This document shows positions 5,401 through 12,974 of a stretch of 15,592 nt of DNA, piece after piece. The DNA comes from Nitrospira sp. GTDB lineage: Bacteria; Nitrospirota; Nitrospiria; Nitrospirales; Nitrospiraceae. Location of the stretch: contig SWDL01000347.1 in NCBI GenBank assembly GCA_005116795.1, positions 1-15,592 on the forward strand, in the 5' to 3' direction. The first letter of the stretch is position 1. The number at the start of each line of letters is the position of its first letter. The translations under genes were made by a program, and so were the position numbers. The notes under the pieces were generated by a model, which saw only the letters and a list, made by a program, of their open reading frames with translations, ran no database searches and was not told where the DNA came from.

Positions 5401-8334
5401 TCGGACCAGGCTGTCCGCGTGAGTCTCTTCGAACGCAAAGCCTTTTCCCACCGCAAACGGCTGATCGGCGGGTTCTACGCGTACGAACATATGACGGAGA
5501 CCAAACGAGTGGGCGGCCTGTGCGAAGGGAAGACCGACCGCCAGGGCATGCTCCGGTGCGAAATGGCCTCCCCGGTCTCGGGCAACGTCATCTTGGAAGC
5601 TGCCGCCAAGGATGCGAAGGGGCGTGACAGCGTGGCGCATCGGGACGTCTGGGTGGCCGGCAAAGCGGACTGGTGGTACGAGGTCGGCGACCACGATCGC
5701 ATGGATCTCCTGCCGGAGCGGCGGCGCTACGAGCCCGGCGAAACCGCCACGCTTCAGGTCCGCATGCCCTTTCGTGACGCTACGGCGCTGGTCTCCATTG
5801 AACGCGAAGGGGTCAGCGAGACCTTTGTGACGGCCCTCTCGGGGAAAAGGCCGGTCGTCTCGATTCCCATCAAGGGCTCGTATGCGCCCAACGTCTACGT
5901 GTCGGTGCTGGTGGTCCGCGGACGGGTCGGCGAGGTGCAACCCACGGCGCTCGTCGACCTGGGGCGTCCCGCCTATAAGCTGGGCATCGCCGAACTCCGT
6001 GTCGGGTGGAAGGCCCATGAACTCCGCGTCTCGGTCTCCGCGGACAAGCCCGTCTACAAAGTACGGAGTCGCGCGAACGTGTCGGTGTCGGTGAAGAAGG
6101 CCGATGGGCTGCCGCCTCCCGCTGGGACTGAAGTGGCGGTGGCCGCGGTGGATGAGGGCCTCCTGGAACTCATGCCCAACGCGAGTTGGGGGCTTCTCGA
6201 TGCCATGATGGGACGGCGTGGGTACGAGATTCGAACGTCCACCGCGCACATGCACGTCGTGGGCAAGCGACACTTCGGACTGAAAGCGGTTCCGCAGGGC
6301 GGCGGCGGGGGCAAGCAGAGCACGCGTGAACTGTTCGACACGTTGCTGCTCTGGAAGGGGCGTGTCCCCTTGGATGCCAAGGGGACCGCCTCGGTGGAGG
6401 TGCCGTTGAATGATTCGCTGACCAGTTTCCGCATTGTCGCCGTGGCGACGGGCGGGACGGATCTCTTCGGCACGGGCTCAACCGTGATCCGATCTTCGCA
6501 GGACCTCATGGTCTTTCCGAGCCTGGCCCCGCTCGTCCGCGAGGGCGATCAGATCCATCCCGAGGTCACCGTTCGGAACGCGACCAAGAAGCCGGTCTCC
6601 CTCACGGTGACTGCCCGTATCGGCACGACGAAACTCGCGCCCGTCTCGCTGAAGCTCTCACCAGGCGAAGCCAAGCCGGTGTCCTGGCGCTACACCGTGC
6701 CGACCGGAATCGACGCCCTCCCCTACGACATCGTCGTCAACGCCAAGGACGGGTCCCAGGACCGGGTGACGCTGCAACAACGCGTGACCCCGGCAGTCCC
6801 GCTCCGAACGCTTCAGGCGACGCTCACGCAACTCACCGCTGATCTGGCGACCACGGTACAACGTCCGGCCGATGCCGCCGTGGAACGGGGCGGCGTCGCG
6901 GTCCGTGTGGGCCCCTCACTGCTCAGCGGCCTGGAGGGTGTGACGGACTACATGCGTCGCTATCCCTACACCTGCCTTGAGCAACAGATTTCCAAGGCCA
7001 TCGCTCTCCGGGATGCCGAGCTCTGGCGAACCACGATGCGAGCCCTCCCCGGCTACCTGGATGCCGACGGGCTGGCCAAGTATTTCCCCCAGATGCACGA
7101 GGGAAGCGACGCGTTGACGGCCTATGTGCTGGCCCTCGCGCACGAAGCGGGATGGGCGATCGACCCGGCGGTCCGAGAGCGGATGGAAGCGGGATTGGCT
7201 CGGTTCCTCGACGGCTCACTGATCAGGTTCGGCGCCACGGCAGCGGCGGACCTGGTCCTGCGCAAGTTGGCGGCCATTGAGGCTCTGTCGCGTACCGACA
7301 AGGCGACGCCGGAGATGCTGACCGCGCTGACGGTGGAGCCGAATCTGTGGCCGACGTCCGCGCTCCTCGATTGGATCAACATCCTGTCTCGCGTGCCGGG
7401 CGTCCCGAAAGCGGTCGACCGCTTGAAGGAGGCGGAGCAGATCCTCCGGGCGCGGCTCACCCTTCACGGCACGACGATGACCTTCTCGACCGAATCGGCG
7501 GACCGCCTCTGGTGGCTGATGGTCTCTCCAGACGCCAACGCCGCCCGCATGGTGCTCAGCCTCTTGCCGAGTGAGGAGTGGAAGGACGATCTGCCGCGAC
7601 TCGTTCGCGGGCTGCTGGGTCGTCAGCGATTCGGCCATTGGGATGTGACGACCGCCAACGCCTGGGGCGTCCTGGCCGTCGAAAAGTTCACGAGCCGGTT
7701 CGAATCGACGCCGGTCTCCGGACAGACCGACGGCACACTCGGGTCTCGCTCCTGGGCCATCGACTGGGCACGCACGCCGAACGGCGACAGCCATCTCTTC
7801 GCCTGGCCGTCGGGTGCGCAAGACTTGAAGATCTCGCATCGCGGGGCCGGTCGTCCCTGGGTGACCGTGCAGAGCCGGGCGGCCGTGGCTTTGAAGGAAC
7901 CGCTGGCGAGCGGGTACCGCATCAAAAAATCCTTCACCCCCATGATGCAGAAAGAGCCCGGCGTCTGGAGCCGCGGTGACATCGTACGCGTGACGCTCGA
8001 GGTCGAGGCCCAGTCGGACATGACCTGGGTGGTTGTGCGGGATCCCATTCCTTCGGGCAGCGCCATCATGGGCGGCGGCCTTGGCCGGGATTCCCGCCTG
8101 CTCGCGCAGGGCGAGCCGCGTGGGGGACAGGCTTGGCCTGCCTTCGAAGAGCGGTCCTTCGAATCGTTTCGCGCGTACTATGAGTATGTGCCGAAAGGAC
8201 GCTTCTCGGTCGAATATACCCTGCGGCTGAACCAGACGGGGATCGCGCACCTGCCGGCCACTCGCGCGGAGGCCCTCTACGCGCCGGAGGTCTTCGGCGA
8301 AACTCCGAACCAGGCCTTTGAGATCAAGCCATGA
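2488..8334 (+). CDS. Long bacterial alpha-2-macroglobulin with intact thioester (protease trap)
   Basis: A 1948-residue protein beginning MHRAWPAFFLILITPV, a signal peptide ending near VTGAPA with no lipobox cysteine, so probably free in the periplasm. By contrast E. coli YfhM (about 1650 aa) is a lipoprotein. Residues 30-110 carry the N-terminal macroglobulin-type motifs (FSPQGTVKQV, RWIDGRTWAYEF). An MG2-like domain around 640-770 contains LDRSLVRAGDPVHMKHVLR. AVDEGLLEL sits near 1222. A candidate bait segment at about 1240-1280 is rich in Arg, Lys, His and five successive Gly. The A2M domain begins near 1332 (SSQDLMVFPSLAP). The thioester motif Cys1496-Leu-Glu-Gln1499 follows YPYT and is intact, followed by the helical thioester domain. 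The C-terminal domain (about 1850-1948) ends with RAEALYAPEVFGE. Known role of the family: cleavage of the bait by an invading protease triggers covalent capture through the thioester. First gene of a probable operon with pbpC, overlapping it by 4 nt. Family assignment is very secure. Confidence 0.96.
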   Translation: MHRAWPAFFLILITPVTGAPATDVPGAGIEQFSPQGTVKQVRQVTARFTEQMVPFADPRPSIDPFEVTCSEKGTARWIDGRTWAYEFGRDLPAGVRCSFTTKSGVKTLSDREVKAGPFAFSTGGPAILQARPSEGSKYLAEDQAFVLVLDAVPTEASLLQHVSFAVEGLAGPVGVRIVSDDARAALLRSALPRKSIVEKAGSPVALVRERGPLRDEQPRATAVLVLQAVQNFPAGKAVRLIWGKGVEAESGVATDQDQVLQYKTKPPFTATLSCERENSRVGCLPITSMALEFSSPVLWRDARQIVLKGQPSGRWKPESKEELREDDTVSSVVFKAPFPEQAKFTIEVPAGLADETGRPLSNVKRFPLEVKTHTFPPLAKFPAPFGILELKADPVLPMTLRNIEPEVKARMLRASEEKKTGGLLGTAKGLLEDVKGRVFKVEPRQGEDPRRWLNAVTEAHRRWGDDRGQSIFTGLTPAHGPKELTIPKPNGAKAFEVVGIPFKEPGLYVVELESALLGASLLESRKPMFVSAAALVTNLSVHWKWGRESSLVWVTTLDRGQPVKGAKASIKDCAGKELWQGQTDVQGLARVGPLLPLDQLPTCADKPYDQGLLIVAETETDLAFVHSTWDEGIEPWRYQLPMPSFRGPIHAHTVLDRSLVRAGDPVHMKHVLRQRTQAGFGPVPAQDRPRGIAITHQATGTVYEFPVQWDDNGIAESEWAVPKEARLGAYQIFLLKTLKGKAKAEGTPSAAHPGEGGEETVYYDYNPNSWPTAQFRVEEFRVPLMKATIQGPTDPLVGATQASVDLAVGYMTGGPAGSLPVTLRHQVVPKTLGLSEEYEAYTFANGPVNEGLQRSHDAGSDDETEGEPGGGEPGGSRLDGRQYPMQHQAVTLDPAGGARVTLGNLPPVASPMDVLAELEFRDPNGEAATVSSRIPLWPSSLLVGIKPDSWSLSKESLKFQVAVVTLTGRPVSDQAVRVSLFERKAFSHRKRLIGGFYAYEHMTETKRVGGLCEGKTDRQGMLRCEMASPVSGNVILEAAAKDAKGRDSVAHRDVWVAGKADWWYEVGDHDRMDLLPERRRYEPGETATLQVRMPFRDATALVSIEREGVSETFVTALSGKRPVVSIPIKGSYAPNVYVSVLVVRGRVGEVQPTALVDLGRPAYKLGIAELRVGWKAHELRVSVSADKPVYKVRSRANVSVSVKKADGLPPPAGTEVAVAAVDEGLLELMPNASWGLLDAMMGRRGYEIRTSTAHMHVVGKRHFGLKAVPQGGGGGKQSTRELFDTLLLWKGRVPLDAKGTASVEVPLNDSLTSFRIVAVATGGTDLFGTGSTVIRSSQDLMVFPSLAPLVREGDQIHPEVTVRNATKKPVSLTVTARIGTTKLAPVSLKLSPGEAKPVSWRYTVPTGIDALPYDIVVNAKDGSQDRVTLQQRVTPAVPLRTLQATLTQLTADLATTVQRPADAAVERGGVAVRVGPSLLSGLEGVTDYMRRYPYTCLEQQISKAIALRDAELWRTTMRALPGYLDADGLAKYFPQMHEGSDALTAYVLALAHEAGWAIDPAVRERMEAGLARFLDGSLIRFGATAAADLVLRKLAAIEALSRTDKATPEMLTALTVEPNLWPTSALLDWINILSRVPGVPKAVDRLKEAEQILRARLTLHGTTMTFSTESADRLWWLMVSPDANAARMVLSLLPSEEWKDDLPRLVRGLLGRQRFGHWDVTTANAWGVLAVEKFTSRFESTPVSGQTDGTLGSRSWAIDWARTPNGDSHLFAWPSGAQDLKISHRGAGRPWVTVQSRAAVALKEPLASGYRIKKSFTPMMQKEPGVWSRGDIVRVTLEVEAQSDMTWVVVRDPIPSGSAIMGGGLGRDSRLLAQGEPRGGQAWPAFEERSFESFRAYYEYVPKGRFSVEYTLRLNQTGIAHLPATRAEALYAPEVFGETPNQAFEIKP
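5083..5111 (+). repeat. 15-bp tandem repeat encoding GEPGG twice
   Basis: GGGGAGCCCGGCGG occurs at 5083-5096 and 5098-5111, a period of 15 bases. It encodes residues 866-875 (GEPGG GEPGG) of the macroglobulin, within a longer acidic, probably disordered stretch at about 852-880. Such in-frame repeats can change length by slippage. Confidence 0.7.
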
Positions 8335-10493
8335 CGATCCGGCTGTCCGCCCTGCTTCTTGTGCTGCTCGGGCCCTCGACCGCTCAGGCAATCCCCTCAT
8401 TCGAAGAGGTGAAGGCGGCCTACCGATCCACGGATGCGGTCCTTGTCGATCGGCACGGCGACCTGCTGGCCCAGCGACGAATTTCGCCGCACGGCCGACG
8501 CTTGCCCTGGAGCGCCTTGGACCGAATATCCCCGGCCGTCGTCCCGACGCTCCTCTTCGCGGAGGATCGCCGCTTCTTTCACCATCAAGGCGTGGACTGG
8601 CAGGCCCTGGCGGGGTCGGCGGTCTCGTCGCTGTCCGGGCGCGCTCCGCGCGGCGCCAGCACCCTGACCATGCAGCTCGCTTCCCTGATCGATCCGACGA
8701 ACTTGCGTCCTCCCGGTGAGCGCCGCTCGCTCCGGCAGAAGTGGGACCAGATGCGCGCAGCGCAGGCGATCGAATCGACCTGGGGGAAACGGGCCATTCT
8801 CGAAGCCTATCTGAACCTCGTGATCTTCCGCGGGGAATGGCAGGGCGTGGAGGCAGCGGCTCGCGGTCTCTTCGGCAAAGCGCCGCATGGGCTGACGCAA
8901 GATGATGCGGTGATTCTGATCTCGTTGCTCCCGGCTCCACAGGCCGGCCCTGAGGCCGTGACGGCACGCGCCTGTCGCCTGGCGTCCGGTATGGGCCTCA
9001 CGACGTCCTGCCCGGCGTTGAGGGCGTCGGTGAGAGCGGCGCTGGATCGTCGACAACCGCTCGCGGCAATGGCCAACCTCGCGCCCCATGTCGCGGCCAG
9101 GTTGCTGACCGGCGTGGCCTCGTCCGGCTCGGTGGAGCGGAGGGTCTCGTCGACAATCGAGGCCGGTCTCCAGCGGTCGGCCACGGAGGCGCTCCGCTCG
9201 CAACTTGAGGGACTTGAGGATCGCCATGTCACCGACGGCGCGGTGCTCGTAGTCGACAATCACTCGGGCGAGGTGCTGGCCTACATCGGCAGCAGCGGGG
9301 GACGGTCCCCGGCCCCGTTTGTGGACGGCGTGCGGGCGCCACGCCAGGCCGGATCAACCCTGAAACCCTTCCTCTATGCGCTGGCGTTCGAGCGCAAGCT
9401 GCTCACGCCGGCCTCGCTCTTGGAGGACAGCCCGCTCGATGTGCCCTTTGCGACCGGCGTCTACCGCCCGAAGAATTACGACAGCCGCTTCCACGGTCCG
9501 GTGGTGGTGCGGGAGGCCTTGGCCGCCTCACTCAACGTCCCCGCCGTGCGGACGCTAGGCCTGGTCGGCGTGGAATCCTTTGTCGAGCGCCTGAACGCAT
9601 TGGGCTTCGAACACATTCGAGAAGACGGCGATTTCTATGGCCCTGCGCTGGCGCTCGGGTCCGCGGACGTCACGCTGTGGGAACTGGTCCGCGCCTACCG
9701 GATCCTTGCCACGAACGGCCGCCGGCAGGACTTACACCTGACACCGTCGGACGCCGCCCAGACCGGGCCCGTGGTGCTGTCGCCCGACGCGGCCTATCTG
9801 GTGTCGGAGATTCTTTCAGATCGGGAGGCGCGAAGTCGTACGTTTGGACTGGAGAGCGCCCTGGCCACCCGCTACTGGAGTGCGGTCAAGACCGGGACGA
9901 GCACCGACATGCGCGACAACTGGTGCATCGGCTATTCGGATCGCTACACGGTCGGCGTGTGGGTGGGCAACTTCTCCGGCGAGCCGATGTGGAGCGTGAG
10001 CGGCATGTCCGGAGCGGCGCCGGTGTGGATCGAGATCATGAACCGGCTTCACGACGGACAGCCGGGTCAGGCGGTGATTCCTCCCTCGGGCGTCGTCACG
10101 GCGCCGGCGTCGCGACTGACGCAGGGGGCCGCTCGCGCCGAATGGTTTCTCCGGGGGACGGAACCGCCACGGCCGTCGCCGGTCCCGGCTTCCGGCCAGC
10201 CGCAGATCCGGTATCCGGCTCCTGAGACCGTGATGGTCGTGGATCCGGATATTCCCACGGATCGACAACGTCTGTTCTTCGAAGCGAGTGGATGGACGGC
10301 CGATCTGCGCTGGACGGTTGATGGATCGCCGCTAGCGGAGGTCGGCGCTCTCGTCCCGTGGCGACCCCGTGCGGGGAGACATCGCGTCGCCTTGCATGAT
10401 ACAGACGGGCGCGTGCTCGACGCCACGTTGTTCCTGGTCAAAGGGGTATCGCCCCGAACGCCGATGGACCAGGATCGCTCCGGTGACCGGTAA
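8331..10493 (+). CDS. pbpC: Penicillin-binding protein 1C (bifunctional peptidoglycan synthase)
   Basis: A 720-residue class A PBP, slightly shorter than E. coli PBP1C (770). The glycosyltransferase (GT51) domain has catalytic Glu78 in AEDRRFFHHQGVD, GASTLTMQLA at 108-117, and the LEAYLN/GVEAAARGLFGK motifs at 157-183. The transpeptidase domain has the Ser342-x-x-Lys345 motif in GSTLKPFLYA, Ser400-Leu-Asn402, and Lys520-Thr-Gly-Thr. Residues about 638-705 form the C-terminal BiPBP_C domain characteristic of PBP1C. The family polymerises and cross-links glycan strands in the periplasm; next to an alpha-2-macroglobulin it is thought to repair wall damage after an attack. The N-terminus MTIRLSALLLVLLGPSTAQA has only one positive charge and ends in AQA, so it may be cleaved rather than act as the usual membrane anchor. 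The ATG overlaps the macroglobulin stop as ATGA with only a weak Shine-Dalgarno, indicating translational coupling. Confidence 0.96.
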   Translation: MTIRLSALLLVLLGPSTAQAIPSFEEVKAAYRSTDAVLVDRHGDLLAQRRISPHGRRLPWSALDRISPAVVPTLLFAEDRRFFHHQGVDWQALAGSAVSSLSGRAPRGASTLTMQLASLIDPTNLRPPGERRSLRQKWDQMRAAQAIESTWGKRAILEAYLNLVIFRGEWQGVEAAARGLFGKAPHGLTQDDAVILISLLPAPQAGPEAVTARACRLASGMGLTTSCPALRASVRAALDRRQPLAAMANLAPHVAARLLTGVASSGSVERRVSSTIEAGLQRSATEALRSQLEGLEDRHVTDGAVLVVDNHSGEVLAYIGSSGGRSPAPFVDGVRAPRQAGSTLKPFLYALAFERKLLTPASLLEDSPLDVPFATGVYRPKNYDSRFHGPVVVREALAASLNVPAVRTLGLVGVESFVERLNALGFEHIREDGDFYGPALALGSADVTLWELVRAYRILATNGRRQDLHLTPSDAAQTGPVVLSPDAAYLVSEILSDREARSRTFGLESALATRYWSAVKTGTSTDMRDNWCIGYSDRYTVGVWVGNFSGEPMWSVSGMSGAAPVWIEIMNRLHDGQPGQAVIPPSGVVTAPASRLTQGAARAEWFLRGTEPPRPSPVPASGQPQIRYPAPETVMVVDPDIPTDRQRLFFEASGWTADLRWTVDGSPLAEVGALVPWRPRAGRHRVALHDTDGRVLDATLFLVKGVSPRTPMDQDRSGDR

Positions 10494-10845
10494 CGCGCAG
10501 GATCCTCTCACGCATCTCCGCGAAGATTTCCGGTACCAGTTGGAGACCTTTTATGGCCGGCTCAAGTTGGCGCCGCCTTACGACAGCGTCGAGAAGGCGA
10601 TCACGCGGCTGGCCGCCATTGTGAAGCCGCGTCGCGCCGATGATCAACGTCGACTGGTTGAGGATGCGGCGGAGCGGTGGCAGGCGTATCGAGCGGCGTT
10701 CGTGGAGTCCGGACTCCACCTGAAACATCGGGGGATCATCGCCGGCTTGGCGCGCGGCCTCAATCCTAAAATGTGGCGCGGAGTTCGGCGAAGAACGCCG
10801 TGTTCGGCTGGAAGAATCCGTTCAAGGATTGCTTGCGGCCATTGA
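10483..10845 (+). CDS. Small helical protein of unknown family, paralog of the gene at the right edge
   Basis: A GTG-started ORF of 120 residues overlapping the pbpC stop by 11 nt; AGGA at 10471-10474 gives an 8-nt spacing to the GTG. I do not recognise the family. Residues 1-94 look mainly alpha-helical and Arg/Lys/Glu-rich, with the block FYGRLKLAPPYDSVEKAI near 23-40 and WQAYRAAFVESG near 66-77. No signal peptide, membrane segment or cysteine pair is seen in that part. The gene starting at 15486 encodes a clear paralog: 20 of 28 aligned residues are identical and ten of those twenty codons differ synonymously, so this is a genuine protein under selection. Residues 95-120 (WRGVRRRTPC and onward) are encoded antisense to the end of the beta-barrel gene and look atypical. 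The tail may be truncated or frameshifted. Probably co-transcribed with pbpC. Confidence 0.65.
   Translation: MTGNAQDPLTHLREDFRYQLETFYGRLKLAPPYDSVEKAITRLAAIVKPRRADDQRRLVEDAAERWQAYRAAFVESGLHLKHRGIIAGLARGLNPKMWRGVRRRTPCSAGRIRSRIACGH
10702..10719. repeat. Perfect 18-bp palindrome at the convergent junction
   Basis: GTGGAGTCCGGACTCCAC is fully self-complementary and could fold as a 7-bp stem with a CCGG loop. It lies within the small plus-strand gene (VESGLH codons) and 47-64 nt beyond the beta-barrel stop on the minus strand, so it could form a 3' hairpin in that transcript. No T-run follows on either strand. Confidence 0.5.
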
Positions 10846-12148
10846 ACACGTCCCAGCCGACAAACCCCTTCCACATGTCGGTGAAGGCATAGGCCACGGA
10901 GGGACGGACGAAAAAATCGCTGCGATTGGCGTTCCACACGCCGAGGAGTTCCGCCTCGAGCGTCTTATTCCAGGCCGTGGCCTTGATCCGCCCCGTCAGC
11001 CCTCCCTGCACGCGGTCCATCTGCTGGTTGAAAATGACGTTGAGCACCGCCACGTTCCGCGCGGCCGGATCCTGAATCTGAAACACGTCCTGGTAATTGA
11101 TGATGATGCGCTGATAGGCCTGGACGTTCACATTCAGGTCTTCGGTGAGGTCGTGATCTACCCCGAGCACGTAATAGACGTAGGGATTCTTGATGAAGGG
11201 ATCCTTCCCGTCGGGGTCCTGCGTGCGCACGTAGGCCGCCTCGCCGCGCACGCCGAAACGGCCGAAGTTGTGCGCGAAGTCGGCGCCGACCATCTGGATG
11301 CGGTTGTGAACGAGCTGCGTGAGGGTCGGCGTGAGCGGTATGCCGACGGGAAACAAATCGAGGCCGTAATAGTAGCTGAAGGACCAGTCCAGATCCCCGC
11401 CGGTGTGATCGAGCTTGGCCGCGAATCCCTGGTCGGTCCATTTGCCGTCCGAGCGCTTCTCTTCGATGAGCCGAAAGCCCGGCGGTGACGTCAGCGGAAT
11501 CGTCGTCGGGTTGAAAAACGGCAGCCACATCAGCGAGAGCGTATAGTCGCCGCGGTAGTAGTTGGCTTTGACCGAGTAAGTGCCGATCCGCCGCTCCTCT
11601 TCATCCTTGGCGGACAGCAGCGTGAAGTCCTTGGGTGTCAGCACATCCGTTGGATTGAGGGCGTCGGCCCGTCCCCAGACGATGTTCTGCTTGCCGACGC
11701 GGAGGTCCACCGAGCCGAAATAGAAGTTCGCGTAGCCCTCCAGCAACCGGCCCTGGAACCGGTTGTCCCGGCGCAGGTTGTCGTCGGTAATGCGCCCTTC
11801 AATTTTGGCGTCACCCCACGAACCGAACTTCGGGAGCGCCTTGGGTTGGAAGGTGATGCCCGGAAGACTGTTCTGATCGTCGAGCCGTTTGGAGGCCGAA
11901 TAGTAGTCGCTCCGGATGAACCCGCCGAGCCCCAATTGCTTGAACCAGCCATTCCCGCCTCCCCCTCCCACCGTCGAAGGGGAAGGCACGGGAGGGAGAG
12001 CACTCGGTTCGACCGCAACGGCAGCGGCCGGCAACGCGAGCAGGACAACGATGAGCGCGGAACAATGTACCGCGAGACTGGCGAGAAAGGCGGGGAAAGC
12101 GAGACGCGCAAGTCTCGCTCGTCTCGCAAGACGCGGAACGCGCGTCAT
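10766..12148 (-). CDS. DUF1302-like outer-membrane beta-barrel protein
   Basis: A 460-residue protein with an unusually Arg-rich leader (LARRARLARLAFPA) followed by a hydrophobic segment ending LLALPAAAVAVE: a signal peptide with a long n-region. A Pro/Gly-rich linker (residues 50-67, with five successive Gly) precedes the barrel. VGKQNIVWGRAD (151-162) and NPTDVL (165-170) are hallmarks of DUF1302-type porin-like proteins. Alternating amphipathic strands continue to a terminal Phe (FFAELRATF), as expected for BAM-inserted barrels. The ATG overlaps the stop of the LolA-like gene as ATGA. GGGAG is only 2 nt before the ATG, so initiation probably depends on coupling. Likely role: outer-membrane channel or acceptor for the material moved by the upstream MMPL and LolA-like proteins; the substrate is unknown. 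The final 80 bp overlap the small plus-strand gene in antisense. Barrel call strong, family name moderately sure. Confidence 0.85.
   Translation of the reverse strand: MTRVPRLARRARLARLAFPAFLASLAVHCSALIVVLLALPAAAVAVEPSALPPVPSPSTVGGGGGNGWFKQLGLGGFIRSDYYSASKRLDDQNSLPGITFQPKALPKFGSWGDAKIEGRITDDNLRRDNRFQGRLLEGYANFYFGSVDLRVGKQNIVWGRADALNPTDVLTPKDFTLLSAKDEEERRIGTYSVKANYYRGDYTLSLMWLPFFNPTTIPLTSPPGFRLIEEKRSDGKWTDQGFAAKLDHTGGDLDWSFSYYYGLDLFPVGIPLTPTLTQLVHNRIQMVGADFAHNFGRFGVRGEAAYVRTQDPDGKDPFIKNPYVYYVLGVDHDLTEDLNVNVQAYQRIIINYQDVFQIQDPAARNVAVLNVIFNQQMDRVQGGLTGRIKATAWNKTLEAELLGVWNANRSDFFVRPSVAYAFTDMWKGFVGWDVFNGRKQSLNGFFQPNTAFFAELRATF
12099..12118. repeat. GAGAC-type inverted repeat inside the barrel's signal-peptide codons
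   Basis: GCGAGAC (12099-12105) and GTCTCGC (12112-12118) pair perfectly around GCGCAA. Further GCGAG, CTCGC and GTCTCGC copies lie between about 12070 and 12130. The cluster encodes the repetitive Leu-Ala-Arg leader of the beta-barrel protein. Confidence 0.5.
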
Positions 12149-12957
12149 TTCTCCCGCTCAAGATAGCGCGTCGAGAAAAAATCGTCGCCCACCGGCTTTT
12201 TGGTGTCGAGGTTTTCGAAGATCAGGAGCGTGCTGTGGCCGGTCTGGAGGTTATTGATCTCCCGCTTCAGCGCCCACCATTTGTGCGTGGCGGCGTCGAC
12301 CTCGACGATCTCTGGGACGACCATCGTTTTGAGCGGCCGGCCCGCGGCATCCAGAAAATCGATTTTCTTTTCCATGAAGTTGCTCTTGCGGATCCAGGAC
12401 GTCTTCTTACCGTAGCCGTAGTCCTTCTTGATTTGCTCGGAGACCGGAACGGATTCGATCACCCAGCAGTCCTCGCCGTCGAGGGCTTCGCTTTTCACGA
12501 TGGTGTGCTTGTAGGTATCGACCACCGGTTGAAGAATATCGCCGTAGGAGAAATCCGAGCCCACGAAGCTGTCCTTCTTATTGTTGGCGACCAGCCGCCG
12601 GACTTTCTTCAACGCCGGCAGATAAATCCACATGTCGTCCTCGCCGTCGTAGTGCTGCACTTGCAGATAGCCGGTGCCTTCGATATCGCCCGGCTGGACG
12701 AACCGGATCATGATCTTGCCGTCGATGCCGTTCGGCTGCAGTAGGTTGACGCTGCGGGTCTTCCGGACCCGCAGCTGGCCCTTGTCGTTGGTCAGGGTCA
12801 TGGTGCTGTCGTTCAGCATATGCTTGATCTTGGTCACGTAGAAATTCTTTTCCATGATGTCGCGGGCCGACGGCTCCTCCGCCGATGCAGATGCAGCCAT
12901 GACGGCGGCACCGATCAGCATGATGGCAACGAAGATGTGTTTCGATGTCAGTCTCAT
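12145..12957 (-). CDS. LolA-like periplasmic protein (outer membrane lipoprotein-sorting family)
   Basis: A 270-residue protein with signal peptide MRLTSKHIFVAIMLIGAAVM and a probable cut after ASASA (about residue 26). The mature part has the signature of the LolA-like 'outer membrane lipoprotein-sorting protein' family: DIMEKNFY near 33-40, a long beta-rich body, DMWIYLPALKKVRRL (108-122) and DSFVGSDFSYGDI (129-141). The fold is an open beta-barrel with a hydrophobic groove, as in LolA/LolB. In this subfamily it is usually found beside MMPL/RND transporters, where it probably carries a lipid or lipidated cargo in the periplasm; that role is inferred. AAAGGA lies 6 nt before the ATG, with GGAGG just upstream. 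It starts 17 nt after the MMPL gene and overlaps the beta-barrel gene by 4 nt, so all three form an operon. It is not canonical LolA, which is shorter and lacks the DSFVGSDFSYGDI block. Confidence 0.88.
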   Translation of the reverse strand: MRLTSKHIFVAIMLIGAAVMAASASAEEPSARDIMEKNFYVTKIKHMLNDSTMTLTNDKGQLRVRKTRSVNLLQPNGIDGKIMIRFVQPGDIEGTGYLQVQHYDGEDDMWIYLPALKKVRRLVANNKKDSFVGSDFSYGDILQPVVDTYKHTIVKSEALDGEDCWVIESVPVSEQIKKDYGYGKKTSWIRKSNFMEKKIDFLDAAGRPLKTMVVPEIVEVDAATHKWWALKREINNLQTGHSTLLIFENLDTKKPVGDDFFSTRYLEREK

Positions 12958-12974
12958 AGTCGTTCCTTTCCTCC

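Noticed and set aside
7216..8967. Minus-strand open frame of 583 codons
   Set aside because: It is opposite the macroglobulin and pbpC genes, which have clear domains; its composition is Arg/Pro-rich, typical of GC-rich antisense frames.
12040..12070. Lipobox-like cysteine (AVHC) in the barrel leader
   Set aside because: The residues before Cys29 do not fit the lipobox pattern and the protein is a porin-like barrel with a later signal cleavage region.
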